Below the pieces are notes generated by a model. The model worked only from the letters and a program-made list of their open reading frames with translations. It was not told the origin of the DNA and made no database searches. Below are positions 1 through 11,417 of a stretch of DNA of 64,000 bases, in pieces; the first letter of the stretch is position 1, and each line of letters begins with the position of its first letter. Both the position numbers and the translations under genes were made by a program. The stretch comes from Helichrysum umbraculigerum (lineage: Eukaryota; Streptophyta; Magnoliopsida; Asterales; Asteraceae). The stretch is from NCBI GenBank assembly GCA_949592205.1, contig CATIUR010000001.1:71591559-71655558 (forward strand). Reading direction: 5' to 3'.

Positions 1-2773
1 CAAACACACCCTTACACACTCTACCTCCCATCCCTCTTTCTCATTCACTTTCACTACACTCAAACAACCCATCCTCACCCTCTCTCCTTCTCTCTCCCAC
101 GAAATCCAGCCACCACCCTCATCCACCATCAACCACCATCGGCCACCACCTCATTCTTGACGGAAAACGAAGCCGAAGACACAAAAACGATCACCTACGC
201 GTGTACATCACTTCTACCGTCTCTGTTTCTTCATACGCTTTGTAAGAACCTCATGACTCATATATTTTACTTTTAATATGTGTATTAACATGTTGTGTTG
301 CTTATTTAACAAAGAGATGTCCAAATCTAAACTTGAAACACATTTTGTAAACATATATATGTACACAGTTTTCTGCCCAGAAAAACGACCTCACGAAAAC
401 AACCATAACTCGAGTTGTAGACTAAATAAACGGGTGAGACCACTTGGAAAAGTTTGGTATTTTCGTCGTGAACAAAAAGTTCTTCTTTAGCTACCTCCAG
501 AAATACACCCATTATCGGCTATTACTTGATCTTCGGACATATCACTGTTTTGGCCGGAATTTGTATATATCATTTCTTAATTTTTGTTAAAAATAGTAGA
601 TGGACACTAAAGTTCTCGGGAAAATAAAGAAATGATCTAGAGACATAGGAGAACATTTGGTAATTTTTGCGGGACTTTATTCGGACTAACCGTTAGAGAA
701 AACGAGGGTTTCGTTAAGACAAAATCTGGAAAACCTTAACCCGGGGACTGTTTTGGTAATTTCATAAAAACCGACACCTCGAGAACCTCTAGAACGTAAA
801 TATAAGTTGTTAAGTGTTATTTTGCCATAATATAACTTAGATAAAAGCCTCAGGTCAAGACTCGAACGTTTGACCCCAAAACCGAGCCAAAATCATAAAC
901 AGACCTTTGTGTCGCATCGGACCAAAAGTTCATGCGACACAACACCTATGTCGCATGCTATGTCGTATATTATGTCGCAATGTATGCGACACAACTCTTA
1001 TGTCGCACGTTATGTCGTATCATTTACGACACAAAGTTTACCTATCGCTTGATTGCGACACAACGACTATGTCGTACCGTTGTGTCGTACCCTTGTCTGC
1101 GACACAATAATTGTGTCGCATAAACACTAAATCAGAAACCAATCCTTACGACACAGACCTTATGTCGCATATGGTCTGCGACACAAGTCTTGTGTCGCAG
1201 ATAGCCCAGACCAGAAAACAAAATATTATCTAAGTGTCGAAATCACTTTTCAAATACGGAATCAAATACGATACAACTTATACATGAAAATACTATACTT
1301 TTGAAAGTATACAACAATACTTGAATACGTACAAGACTATATTAAACTGAACGTGAGATTTCACTCACACCCGCACACGAGTTTACACTCGAAATACTTA
1401 GGAGATTACACTCCAACGAACTTACTCTTGTACACTACACGGATTACAACCGATACAAACTTACAAGTTCACCCACTAGTTACGTGCTGGATTACACGTT
1501 AACTGATACGAACTTACATACGAATACTTACGAGATTTCACTCGTACCCTTTGGGGTTTAAGCCCATTGGAACTTACGCAAACGATACATGTTGTAATAC
1601 AAACAAACGATTATACGAGTATACTTTACAACTGTACAACTACTATGAATACATAATAATAATGGATGGAATTATTATTATACACCGATAACAAACGAAC
1701 CGTACAACTTTTATACAAAATACGATTTACAAACAATTACAAACTTACAAACAAACAAATGGACATTTCCTAGTTAAGTGGACAACTAGCATGGATACTT
1801 TACAAGTATTCCATTTACTTACTAAACCTTGCGCGTATTAGGACGCTAAGGGTTGCTAGTACGGGAATACTACTTGCTTACTTACTGCATTGTCTGCCAG
1901 ACTCAGGTGAGTCTTACAGCCCCTACTTTACTGTTTTATACTCAGGGGTGAGATGCATTACTGTTTTACATGAACACACAAAACTTACTTGCTGCCATGA
2001 TTTACTTACTGTACGAGATTAACGATACGCCAATTGCATGAGTTTACGACTAATCCAATGAAATCCTCCTGAACCATAGTTGTTAGTTATGTGATAAGCG
2101 CGAGTTTTAGTATATGGATCCATATGGGACTGACAATCCCCGCCCGGGGTAGCAAGCACTACCACGAACCGTTCCTGTAGAAACGGGCGTTTCTTACTCG
2201 TTCCGTATGAATGTTTTGGATTGCATTCATGAGGGGGTACCGATATTTACTGTACGTTAAGCATCAACTATGGGGGCTCATGGCGATTGTATCAAACGGT
2301 TGTATATCCTACAACCACCCACTTATTAAAACTTAAGTAATTGATGAGCATAACCTGTGATCATTACTTGCTGGCTAGCTATGATTTACAAATACTACAT
2401 GTGTGTTCAAACTGTTTACTTACTTACAAACCTGTGAGATTCACCAACCTTTTTGGTTGACCGTTTTAGTAATGCTTCTCAGGTACACAGCATCAGTAGG
2501 GATGCCCAGCAGGATAAGCTTACTTAGCTCGAGTCGCATGCATTACAAGCTTGGAGATTTTACTGCATTACTTTTGTACTTACTGTTATGTACTAGAATC
2601 TCTAGGAATTTACTTAAACTCGAGCTTGTATTTTGAAACTACTTATGTATTAATGTAATAACTTTTCGAACGTCTCATTTAGAGTCGTTCACTGTATCCT
2701 TTGTGCTTGTGATTATTGATTAGTAACACCCAAAACATCGCTTCCGCAAACTGTTAAATTTGGGGGTGTTACA
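1..2773 (+). repeat. Element A 5' LTR (truncated by window edge)
   Basis: Identical apart from about four bases to 6542-9314. It ends GGGGGTGTTACA directly before the PBS. The CT-rich stretch at 11-110 looks like the start of the transcribed region. The TGTCGCA word cluster lies at 908-1203. The tail, with GCTTCCGC and AAATTTGGGGGTGTTACA, is shared with the solo LTR near 58985 and in diverged form with element C. Short open frames here, for example 870-1123, only read through the word cluster and are not genes. Confidence 0.92.
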
Positions 2774-3602
2774 GATTGGTATCAGAGACTAAGGTTATAG
2801 TGAACTAGGTTGCATTTAGTGGGCCTAGACTATGACCGTTAGGTAGTATTCCTCATTAGGTATAACTAGTTCAGGAATTATAGCATACGAGTTTAATTTA
2901 ACATAGCCTGATCAACTATGTACAATTAAATGAAGATGATGTAAGTTCTGAAAGGGGTTATGTTGAACAGGAATGCAATAGCTGACTCTGACCTCGAGAG
3001 AACCGGGACTTCTACTTGACTGTGCTAGACACGAACTAGGCGGTTATGTGTTATATATATATATATACATAGGCCTCTTTCCCGACACGATGCTCTCTCT
3101 CAACTGCTGCGAAATTTATTCTCAACTTACATTAACCAAACGACATCTCGATTCTCGTCATTCTATTTTTATTCAACTTTTACGAATTCATACGTCTGAC
3201 GACTTCTACACCGTTATAACTGACAACCATAGCTAATCGAATATCCTTTGATATGAAGATCGGGATTCTGTTTTATTCACTAACTCTACCCAATTCAATG
3301 TTTATAACATTTTACAACGTACCCACCGTACTGTTAGATGTATCCTAATAAAATCATTTTCAACTCAAGTCTCCTTCAGACTTCAAAACTTTTCAACCAA
3401 TTCTTACTATCAAAATTATTACTCAATTTCTTACAAAATGTTTTATAAAATTCTCAAAATTTCAAAACTATATAACTTATTTATAATTCACAGCCTTGAA
3501 CAAATTTCAACCTTTGACGAAATTCTTTTGAACTTACTAAATCATCACAATCATAATTCTTATCCAAATCCTCACATGTTCTTTATTATTGTTTCAAGGA
3601 AC
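2774..3602 (+). promoter_or_regulatory. Element A PBS and untranslated leader
   Basis: TGGTATCAGAG at 2777-2787, three bases after the LTR, matches the 3' end of initiator methionine tRNA, the usual primer for this group. The next 250 bases are strikingly similar to the leader of element C (reverse complement of about 25850-26062), although the rest of the two elements differs. That suggests a conserved packaging or dimerisation signal recognised by the same helper (inference). A short AT microsatellite lies near 3051-3067. No gene is seen before the gag start. Confidence 0.75.
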
Positions 3603-4694
3603 ATGCCTCCTCGACGACAACTCAACCTTACTGAAGCCGAAGTTGCGGGTATTATTGCCCGTAGTGTGGCTCAAGCACTAGCTACCCGGACTTCAGCACC
3701 CGGTAGTGAAGATACCGCTAACAACGGACCACAACCCAAAACCTGCACCTACAAAGATTTCCATAACTGCAAACCCTTGACTTTTCAAGGAACTGAAGGA
3801 GCGATTGGTCTGATTCGTTGGACCGAGAAAATCGAATCAGTGTTCCTCATCTGCAACTGCAAGGAAGAGGATAAAGTTAAATTCGCCGCCAGTACCTTTT
3901 CAGACACCGCCCTTACCTGGTGGAATACGTATGCGCAAACTGTGAGCATTGCCGATGCTTACAAACTACAGTGGGATGAACTGAAGAATATGCTGAGGGG
4001 CGAGTACTGCCCCAGAGACGAGTTGAAACAGTTAGAGCTAGAATTCTGGAATCACAAGATGCAGGGTGATGACATCACCGGTTACACCAACCGATTTCAC
4101 CAGCTGGCACTTTTGTGCCCATCCATGGTTGATCCTGAGTACAAAAGGATCGAAAAGTACGTTGATGGACTTCCCGAGCGACTACAAGATTTAGTAACTT
4201 CATCTAAACCGGGAACTATCCAGAGCGCCATTCGTATGGCACATGAGTTAACGGCAAATTCTGTCCGCCGTGGCTCGACTTCAACCCCGTCTGCGAATAA
4301 CAAACGTAAATGGGAAGTAAGTCCCCACTCATCCAACTCGACTTCTGACAAAAAGCCTGCAACAGTCAATGCCAATGATTCAAGGGCTTACAAGGGGAGC
4401 AAGCCTTACTGCTCCAACTGTAGTCGTCATCATAACGGCTCCTGTCCCTGCACTAAGTGCAAGAAATTCGGGCACCTGGCCCAAGACTGTCAAACCAACC
4501 CCACTGGTACTGATACTCCTGCACCCAAGACCTACTATGAGTGCAATGGTACCGGGCACTTTAGGAAAGATTGCCCAAAACTGAAACTCCGAACCAACAA
4601 TACGAGGAGCAGAGCTTATGTGATTAACGCCAGGGAGGATGACCCGAACCCGAGACTTTGCGATTTACTCAACCCGGGTACGCTCATTCTTTGA
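3603..4694 (+). CDS. gag: Element A Gag (capsid and nucleocapsid)
   Basis: Encodes the structural Gag that packages the retrotransposon RNA into cytoplasmic particles. The frame is open from 3438, but I choose the ATG at 3603 (MPPRRQLN) because element C Gag starts with the equivalent MPPKRP. This gives 363 residues. The middle holds a retrotransposon gag domain (GAIGLIRW, LTWWNTYA, YCPRDELKQLE, YTNRFHQLALLCP). The C-terminal part has knuckles CSNCSRHHNGSC, CTKCKKFGHLAQDC and a third one whose first Cys is Tyr (YYECNGTGHFRKDC). The protein stops just past the point where the protease would begin in a full-length relative, so the gene was cut at the Gag/protease junction. No frame break is seen and LTR divergence is low, so it may be functional. 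Confidence 0.88.
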   Translation: MPPRRQLNLTEAEVAGIIARSVAQALATRTSAPGSEDTANNGPQPKTCTYKDFHNCKPLTFQGTEGAIGLIRWTEKIESVFLICNCKEEDKVKFAASTFSDTALTWWNTYAQTVSIADAYKLQWDELKNMLRGEYCPRDELKQLELEFWNHKMQGDDITGYTNRFHQLALLCPSMVDPEYKRIEKYVDGLPERLQDLVTSSKPGTIQSAIRMAHELTANSVRRGSTSTPSANNKRKWEVSPHSSNSTSDKKPATVNANDSRAYKGSKPYCSNCSRHHNGSCPCTKCKKFGHLAQDCQTNPTGTDTPAPKTYYECNGTGHFRKDCPKLKLRTNNTRSRAYVINAREDDPNPRLCDLLNPGTLIL

Positions 4695-4993
4695 CTACCC
4701 GAATCTGTTTTCTCATAAATCTCTCGCATAATGATTGATGTATAACTGTATTTTAGTCTGTGTGTTTTCTTTGATCCTAAGTACACAATAGGATTAGGAG
4801 ACGACCGATAACTTAAATCCCGACAACACAATTTGCCTTACAATTTAGATACAGTAACCAAACTTCCTTCCCAATTATCTCACACTGGTTGAGGCCGGGA
4901 ACTCATCTACTATTCATTACTTTAAACAGATGATTTAATATAACTTCACTTACTTGGGGCAAATTCTTAAATAGAACACTTATTTCGTAGGAA
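4695..4993 (+). other. Element A spacer between gag and ORF2
   Basis: 299 bases, AT-rich, with no coding signal I can support. How ORF2 would be translated is not clear. There is no overlap or obvious frameshift signal with gag, so a spliced or subgenomic mRNA, or internal initiation, would be needed. Confidence 0.5.
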
Positions 4994-5626
4994 ATGACAA
5001 CTCCCTCCGTCAACAACCCTACACTGCAAAATGAACTGCTAAGTGAGGAACCGAAGATGTTTCCTTACCTCCTTGAACTCGAGTGTGATACAGAACACTC
5101 CGCTGAATCAGCAATGGCACATGCTGTTCCTGCTGATCCAACTGCTGCAAAAGCACCAGTTGATGTAACCTTGACTGCTAAATCAGTCAGCCACCTCAAC
5201 CAAACTATCGATTCGCTGCGAAAACAACTAACTGAAGCACGTGAAGACATTGATGACCTACGACGAATTGCCTTCCAAAATGATCTGCGTATGCGTGAAT
5301 ATGAGCTACGTTTAATAGCTTTAGAAAACCCCACTTCACCACCAACTTCACATGGTACTTCTACTGAAGAGGATACCGACACTGACTGTACCCCGCCTCC
5401 AGCAAAAAGGGCGAAAATCACTCCGACCAACTCTTCAGGAAATTACTTGGGAAAGAAACCTTTCTGTTCCCGATGTACTCGGCATCATGAAGGACCGTGT
5501 ACCATACCCACTGGTCAATGCAAATCATACCCTAAAAGTACGAACCCTTCCAAAGCGAAACTTTGCTTCAACTGTGGGAGTGCCGGCCACCTCAAGGCCA
5601 AATGCCCACTACCTCCAGGCAACTAA
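4994..5626 (+). CDS. Element A ORF2: coiled-coil plus zinc-knuckle protein of unknown role
   Basis: 210 residues from the ATG at 4994. Residues about 65-115 form a clear heptad-like helix (SHLNQTIDSLRKQLTEARED, followed by DLRRIAFQ and YELRLIALEN). A Pro/Thr/Ser-rich acidic linker follows, then a basic patch (PPAKRAKITP) that could be a nuclear localisation signal. The C-terminus has a Cys/His block FCSRCTRHHEGPC and a CCHC knuckle CFNCGSAGHLKAKC, resembling the end of the element's own Gag. The simplest reading is a duplicated or captured nucleocapsid tail fused to a new oligomerisation helix. It is not protease or polymerase. It is intact in a young element, which suggests recent selection or at least recent activity. 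It could be an RNA chaperone, a packaging competitor or a regulator; the function is unknown. Confidence 0.7.
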   Translation: MTTPSVNNPTLQNELLSEEPKMFPYLLELECDTEHSAESAMAHAVPADPTAAKAPVDVTLTAKSVSHLNQTIDSLRKQLTEAREDIDDLRRIAFQNDLRMREYELRLIALENPTSPPTSHGTSTEEDTDTDCTPPPAKRAKITPTNSSGNYLGKKPFCSRCTRHHEGPCTIPTGQCKSYPKSTNPSKAKLCFNCGSAGHLKAKCPLPPGN

Positions 5627-5791
5627 ATTTAGGGTACGTTACCACCTAACGATTTCTTAATTTCAAACACTGTAGGACCTACCCTACTACTATAGGCTAC
5701 TAGTACTTATTGTAGCTACCTGACGAATATCGAGCTACCGATTACTACTTCGAACAAATTTCGGGACGAAATTTTCATAACAAGGGGAGAA
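5627..5791 (+). promoter_or_regulatory. Element A 3' untranslated region and polypurine tract
   Basis: The palindromic TTTCGGGACGAAA motif at about 5759-5771 is followed by the purine run CAAGGGGAGAA at 5781-5791, directly against the LTR start TGTAAC at 5792. This is the plus-strand priming site. Element C has the same arrangement in reverse at 23115-23150, and D has a variant at 51465-51505. Confidence 0.8.
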
Positions 5792-8700
5792 TGTAACAAC
5801 CCCAAAATTAGGGTAAATTTAAAATTTTCCTAATTACGTGTTTACTACTTGTATTTAATATGAAATATGATTAAATACATTACTTACTTATATATATATA
5901 TATATGGATGGAATATATGTATATATATACGCGTATACGATACGTTTAAATCGTATAAAACTACAATTGTACAAACATACGGACGTTGGTAAAACAATTA
6001 TTAAATAATTTGAAATTATTTAATTACTTCAATTATTACTTTATATTATGTTTATAATATAACGAAAACGTACGTTTTTAAACAAAACGTTACCGAACTC
6101 TCCGAAAACTCGACCAACCGACAAAACAAAACAAAGTTATATTTTATAACTTCAAAACTAGTATTTTGGTAGAATACTTCAAGTAAAAATATCGCGATTG
6201 CACGCGTACGGGTAACACGTTTAGAAACATTACACAATTCGAATAAACACGCGATTCGCGACCAATGACCAAACGAAATCTCGAGTATTATTTTAGTAAC
6301 TTAAAATATGTTATTTGAGTAAAACTTTTATTAGAAATATTGTATCTTAAATCGTTAACAAGACGTAATATATAAAACGTTATACGATTTAATAAAATGC
6401 AACACGAACGGGGAAACAAACACGGGACTTAACGTAACTTTGGGGAACAAAATTTAACACCTCTCACACCCCTTGGGGCCCACAAAACCGGCCATGGGAG
6501 AGGGGTAAGGCCTCCCATGGTTTCTTGCCTTATGAAATACACAAACACACCCTTACACACTCTACCTCCCATCCCTCTTTCTCATTCACTTTCACTACAC
6601 TCAAACAACCCATCCTCACCCTCTCTCCTTCTCTCTCCCACGAAATCCAGCCACCACCCTCATCCACCATCAACCACCATCGGCCACCACCTCATTCTTG
6701 ACGGAAAACGAAGCCGAAGACACAAAAACGATCACCTACGCGTGTACATCACTTCTACCGTCTCCGTTTCTTCATACGCTTTGTAAGAACCTCATGACTC
6801 ATATATTTTACTTTTAATATGTGTATTAACATGTTGTGTTGCTTATTTAACAAAGAGATGTCCAAATCTAAACTTGAAACACGTTTTGTAAACATATATA
6901 TGTACACAGTTTTCTGCCCAGAAAAACGACCTCACGAAAACAACCATAACTCGAGTTGTAGACTAAATAAACGGGTGAGACCACTTGGAAAAGTTTGGTA
7001 TTTTCGTCGTGAACAAAAAGTTCTTCTTTAGCTACCTCCAGAAATACACCCATTATCGGCTATTACTTGATCTTCGGACATATCACTGTTTTGGCCGGAA
7101 TTTGTATATATCATTTCTTAATTTTTGTTAAAAATAGTAGATGGACACTAAAGTTCTCGGGAAAATAAAGAAATGATCTAGAGACATAGGAGAACAGTTG
7201 GTAATTTTTGCGGGACTTTATTCGGACTAACCGTTAGAGAAAACGAGGGTTTCGTTAAGACAAAATCTGGAAAACCTTAACCCGGGGACTGTTTTGGTAA
7301 TTTCATAAAAACCGACACCTCGAGAACCTCTAGAACGTAAATATAAGTTGTTAAGTGTTATTTTGCCATAATATAACTTAGATAAAAGCCTCAGGTCAAG
7401 ACTCGAACGTTTGACCCCAAAACCGAGCCAAAATCATAAACAGACCTTTGTGTCGCATCGGACCAAAAGTTCATGCGACACAACACCTATGTCGCATGCT
7501 ATGTCGTATATTATGTCGCAATGTATGCGACACAACTCTTATGTCGCACGTTATGTCGTATCATTTACGACACAAAGTTTACCTATCGCTTGATTGCGAC
7601 ACAACGACTATGTCGTACCGTTGTGTCGTACCCTTGTCTGCGACACAATAATTGTGTCGCATAAACACTAAATCAGAAACCAATCCTTACGACACAGACC
7701 TTATGTCGCATATGGTCTGCGACACAAGTCTTGTGTCGCAGATAGCCCAGACCAGAAAACAAAATATTATCTAAGTGTCGAAATCACTTTTCAAATACGG
7801 AATCAAATACGATACAACTTATACATGAAAATACTATACTTTTGAAAGTATACAACAATACTTGAATACGTACAAGACTATATTAAACTGAACGTGAGAT
7901 TTCACTCACACCCGCACACGAGTTTACACTCGAAATACTTAGGAGATTACACTCCAACGAACTTACTCTTGTACACTACACGGATTACAACCGATACAAA
8001 CTTACAAGTTCACCCACTAGTTACGTGCTGGATTACACGTTAACTGATACGAACTTACATACGAATACTTACGAGATTTCACTCGTACCCTTTGGGGTTT
8101 AAGCCCATTGGAACTTACGCAAACGATACATGTTGTAATACAAACAAACGATTATACGAGTATACTTTACAACTGTACAACTACTATGAATACATAATAA
8201 TAATGGATGGAATTATTATTATACACCGATAACAAACGAACCGTACAACTTTTATACAAAATACGATTTACAAACAATTACAAACTTACAAACAAACAAA
8301 TGGACATTTCCTAGTTAAGTGGACAACTAGCATGGATACTTTACAAGTATTCCATTTACTTACTAAACCTTGCGCGTATTAGGACGCTAAGGGTTGCTAG
8401 TACGGGAATACTACTTGCTTACTTACTGCATTGTCTGCCAGACTCAGGTGAGTCTTACAGCCCCTACTTTACTGTTTTATACTCAGGGGTGAGATGCATT
8501 ACTGTTTTACATGAACACACAAAACTTACTTGCTGCCATGATTTACTTACTGTACAAGATTAACGATACGCCAATTGCATGAGTTTACGACTAATCCAAT
8601 GAAATCCTCCTGAACCATAGTTGTTAGTTATGTGATAAGCGCGAGTTTTAGTATATGGATCCATATGGGACTGACAATCCCCGCCCGGGGTAGCAAGCAC

Positions 8701-9314
8701 TACCACGAACCGTTCCTGTAGAAACGGGCGTTTCTTACTCGTTCCGTATGAATGTTTTGGATTGCATTCATGAGGGGGTACCGATATTTACTGTACGTTA
8801 AGCATCAACTATGGGGGCTCATGGCGATTGTATCAAACGGTTGTATATCCTACAACCACCCACTTATTAAAACTTAAGTAATTGATGAGCATAACCTGTG
8901 ATCATTACTTGCTGGCTAGCTATGATTTACAAATACTACATGTGTGTTCAAACTGTTTACTTACTTACAAACCTGTGAGATTCACCAACCTTTTTGGTTG
9001 ACCGTTTTAGTAATGCTTCTCAGGTACACAGCATCAGTAGGGATGCCCAGCAGGATAAGCTTACTTAGCTCGAGTCGCATGCATTACAAGCTTGGAGATT
9101 TTACTGCATTACTTTTGTACTTACTGTTATGTACTAGAATCTCTAGGAATTTACTTAAACTCGAGCTTGTATTTTGAAACTACTTATGTATTAATGTAAT
9201 AACTTTTCGAACGTCTCATTTAGAGTCGTTCACTGTATCCTTTGTGCTTGTGATTATTGATTAGTAACACCCAAAACATCGCTTCCGCAAACTGTTAAAT
9301 TTGGGGGTGTTACA
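5792..9314 (+). repeat. Element A 3' LTR (3523 bp)
   Basis: Complete LTR, TGTAACAACC to GGGTGTTACA. A CT-rich block at about 6560-6640 marks the likely start of the transcribed part. The TGTCGCA/TGCGACACA cluster is at 7449-7744, in the region expected to be transcribed as leader. An AT-rich stretch occupies 5810-6400. The last part (8900-9314) is the conserved tail shared with related LTRs. Confidence 0.92.
7449..7744. repeat. Word cluster TGTCGCA / TGCGACACA (element A LTR; second copy at 908-1203)
   Basis: About twenty copies of TGTGTCGCA, TGTCGCA, TGTCGTA or their reverse complements TGCGACACA and ACGACACA in 300 bases. Both orientations are mixed and spaced by 5-25 unrelated bases. Adjacent opposite copies can pair as hairpins. 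It is not a tandem repeat, because the spacers differ. Confidence 0.85.
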
Positions 9315-10628
9315 GATATGATGGCCCCTATTCGACTATTTACTCGATATAGTACTGGAAACGCTTTTAAGCGGAGTACAAATGTATAGAAGTCGATAAA
9401 CGACCGAAGGTAGTTATATTACTGGAATCAGCTCTGGTTTAACAGTTGGAATTCCGAAAGGATAATACAACTTCACAACTAACTGGTATATCCTACGAAA
9501 GTCAACGCACTGTAAAGTAATGTTCGTAAAACACGTTCAGATAAAATAGGAATTAGTAACCCTTGTAATGTTAGGACTTTATGAACTTAAGTTTAATCTA
9601 TGGACTACCCTTTCTGGTTATCCACGTGACTGCAACCTAGTAATTAGGACCTGATCAACCTTAATTATGGTAAGTAGTTATCTGTGCCCATGACATGCAA
9701 TAAGTAAGACACAGTGAAACCACTCGTTGTATATATTAGGTTTACATTTCTGCACTGCTTTACATTTAATTAGTTTAGAGTGTCACTTTCACTGTCAATT
9801 ACTCTTGACCGCGTGTTGGATGTAAGAAGCCATGGAACTACCATGTAAAGTACACTGTCTATTACAGAAAGGCATGGTCTGCATATGAAACACGTTTTAA
9901 TAAACTGCGAATTATCCAGGGATGTATAACTGTTTGAAAAGGAGAGGCTTAAGTCATAAGTCGAAGTAACCAGAGCTTTAATAAATAACAACAAGGCTTA
10001 GAAATATGAGTAAAGTCCTAGCGACCTAGAATCCTTAATACACTAAGTCTTACAAAATTGGCGGTCTAAACATACAAAGTTATTAATCTGCATGCTAATA
10101 GAGTAGTAAACTATCTTAGGGGTTAAGAACGGTCGGACCTGTGAGACGATACGACGCTGATTCATGCACCTAGGTATAAAACCAAGATAGGTTGTTTATC
10201 TTTCAACTAGATAAGTATTGGAAGTTTGCGTATTGCTCCGATCAGAATCATGATAACCTAGTTCCTAGTGTCCCTATTTAGTCTGTCATCCCGAAACATT
10301 AATTATCAAAATCTCAGCAATCACATATTTATTTTTATCTGCTTTCCTGTACTTTAATTTCCTGCAATTTACCTTCATGAACTTTAAATATTTGTCCTTA
10401 GTTTAGAACCCCCAAACCTACCTACTTTTTTCCATCCTAAATACTTCCCTACCGAAAGAACCAGCTTTAATCACCAACACGTTTCGATTCATAGAACGAT
10501 CTTAGGTTATACTTATCGCTTACTAACTAGAGTAGGTAGTACATATAATTTAAGCCCCACTATATATAAATTTTAAAACCCCTGTTGCGCCCGAATAGTT
10601 ACCACTAATGACATTGACGCTTTTGGGT
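9315..10628 (+). repeat. Decayed LTR tail related to the element F LTR
   Basis: The stretch from 9318 (ATGATGGCCCCTATTCGAC) resembles 11811 onward in the F LTR, and the resemblance continues with many changes to about 10600 against 13160. The end near 10609-10629 resembles a decayed PBS region. This is an older relative of the F LTR, and element A inserted at its left edge. I see no supported gene in it. Confidence 0.6.
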
Positions 10629-11119
10629 GCTGATATCGCGTAAAAGTCACGTTTTTACCACCGATATCTCTCTCATTCTGGAACAATACTTGGCATTTAG
10701 GCTCAAATAATACACATATCAATGAAACTTTTCCAAGAAGGTCAAAATAAAGTAGCACGAGAAAAATCTAGCAAAACGAACGAAAAACGAAGATTCCACG
10801 CACGTTTGAAGATTCGAGGCATCCGAGACAAGATTTAGAAATAAAGCATCCACCACCAAGATTCATCTTATCCAAAGTCTTCATTTTTAAAATACGAATC
10901 TAAGAAAAGAAGAATCAACAAAAACGGATGAAGAATGGAGATTCTGCATACGATGAAAGATTCAACGATTCGGTACAAGACATCTAAAGATTGGAAAAAC
11001 ATCTCAGGGATTTCTTTGCATCAAAGTATTCGTTTTTGAAAAACGAATCCAACGCAAAAAGAATCGTCGAAAACGGGCACATAACAAAGAAGATACGCGC
11101 GAAACATGGAAATGACAAA

Positions 11120-11212
11120 CGGCCAGCAACCGGGACGGCCGGCCGCCAGGCAGCCGCCGGCTGGCAGCCAGCCGCCGCCAGCCAGCAGACAGGCGCCGCC
11201 GGCTGGTTGCCT
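11120..11212. repeat. GC-rich palindromic word cluster GCCGCCGGCTGGC
   Basis: Overlapping GGCCGGCC, GCCGCC, CCGGCTGGC and CCAGCCGCC motifs, able to fold strongly, in otherwise AT-rich DNA. It lies about 200 bases upstream of the TATA box, so probably in U3. Confidence 0.7.
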
Positions 11213-11254
11213 CCCGTCCCCTCCTCCTTTTTCCGTCCTTGCTCGTACTTTCCA

Positions 11255-11341
11255 GGTACATGTGCTACCACATTCTGCAACTTTAGGGTACACGTGCTAC
11301 CACTTTCCGCACCTTTAGGGTACATGCGCTACCACTTTACG
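11255..11341. repeat. Threefold tandem repeat upstream of TATA box
   Basis: Three units of about 30 bases sharing GGTACATGTGCTACCAC and TTTAGGG. Repeats at this position in LTRs often act as enhancers; that role is inference here. Confidence 0.7.
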
Positions 11342-11409
11342 GAAAAGGACCACCTCCCGAATACTTGCTAACTTGAACCTAAAAAGGCTAACATGCGCCA
11401 GATTTCAAG

Positions 11410-11417
11410 TATAAATA
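11410..11417 (+). promoter_or_regulatory. TATA box of element F LTR
   Basis: TATAAATA followed by GGGCATCAAG and the CA-rich, CT-rich sequence expected for a plant transcription start about 30 bases downstream. Position and context fit an LTR promoter. Confidence 0.6.

Larger units (their letters stand above)
1..9314 (+). mobile_element. Element A: gag-only Ty3/gypsy LTR retrotransposon (non-autonomous), left end outside window
   Basis: The LTR at 5792-9314 repeats the sequence at 1-2773 at a constant offset of 6541 bases. I saw only about four substitutions by eye (near 223, 344, 655 and 2014), so the insertion is very young. The LTR begins TGTAAC and ends GTTACA. The internal part (2774-5791, 3018 bp) has a PBS matching the initiator Met tRNA, a gag gene, a second ORF and a polypurine tract. 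There is no reverse transcriptase, RNase H or integrase, so it must use enzymes from a helper. This layout fits the TR-GAG class. The pre-PPT palindrome TTTCGGGACGAAA at about 5759-5771 suggests a Tekay-like chromovirus parent (inference). The full element would be about 10.06 kb. The right flank GATAT is the expected TSD; its left copy is outside the window. Confidence 0.9.

Noticed and set aside
870..1123. Three overlapping short open frames in the element A LTR, repeated at 7411-7664
   Set aside because: They only read through the TGTCGCA word cluster in three frames; no domain, and three frames open at once is typical of short-motif repeats.
2777..2787. tRNA-like sequence TGGTATCAGAG (also in B, C, D and E)
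   Set aside because: It is only the primer binding site complementary to the tRNA 3' end; no cloverleaf follows.
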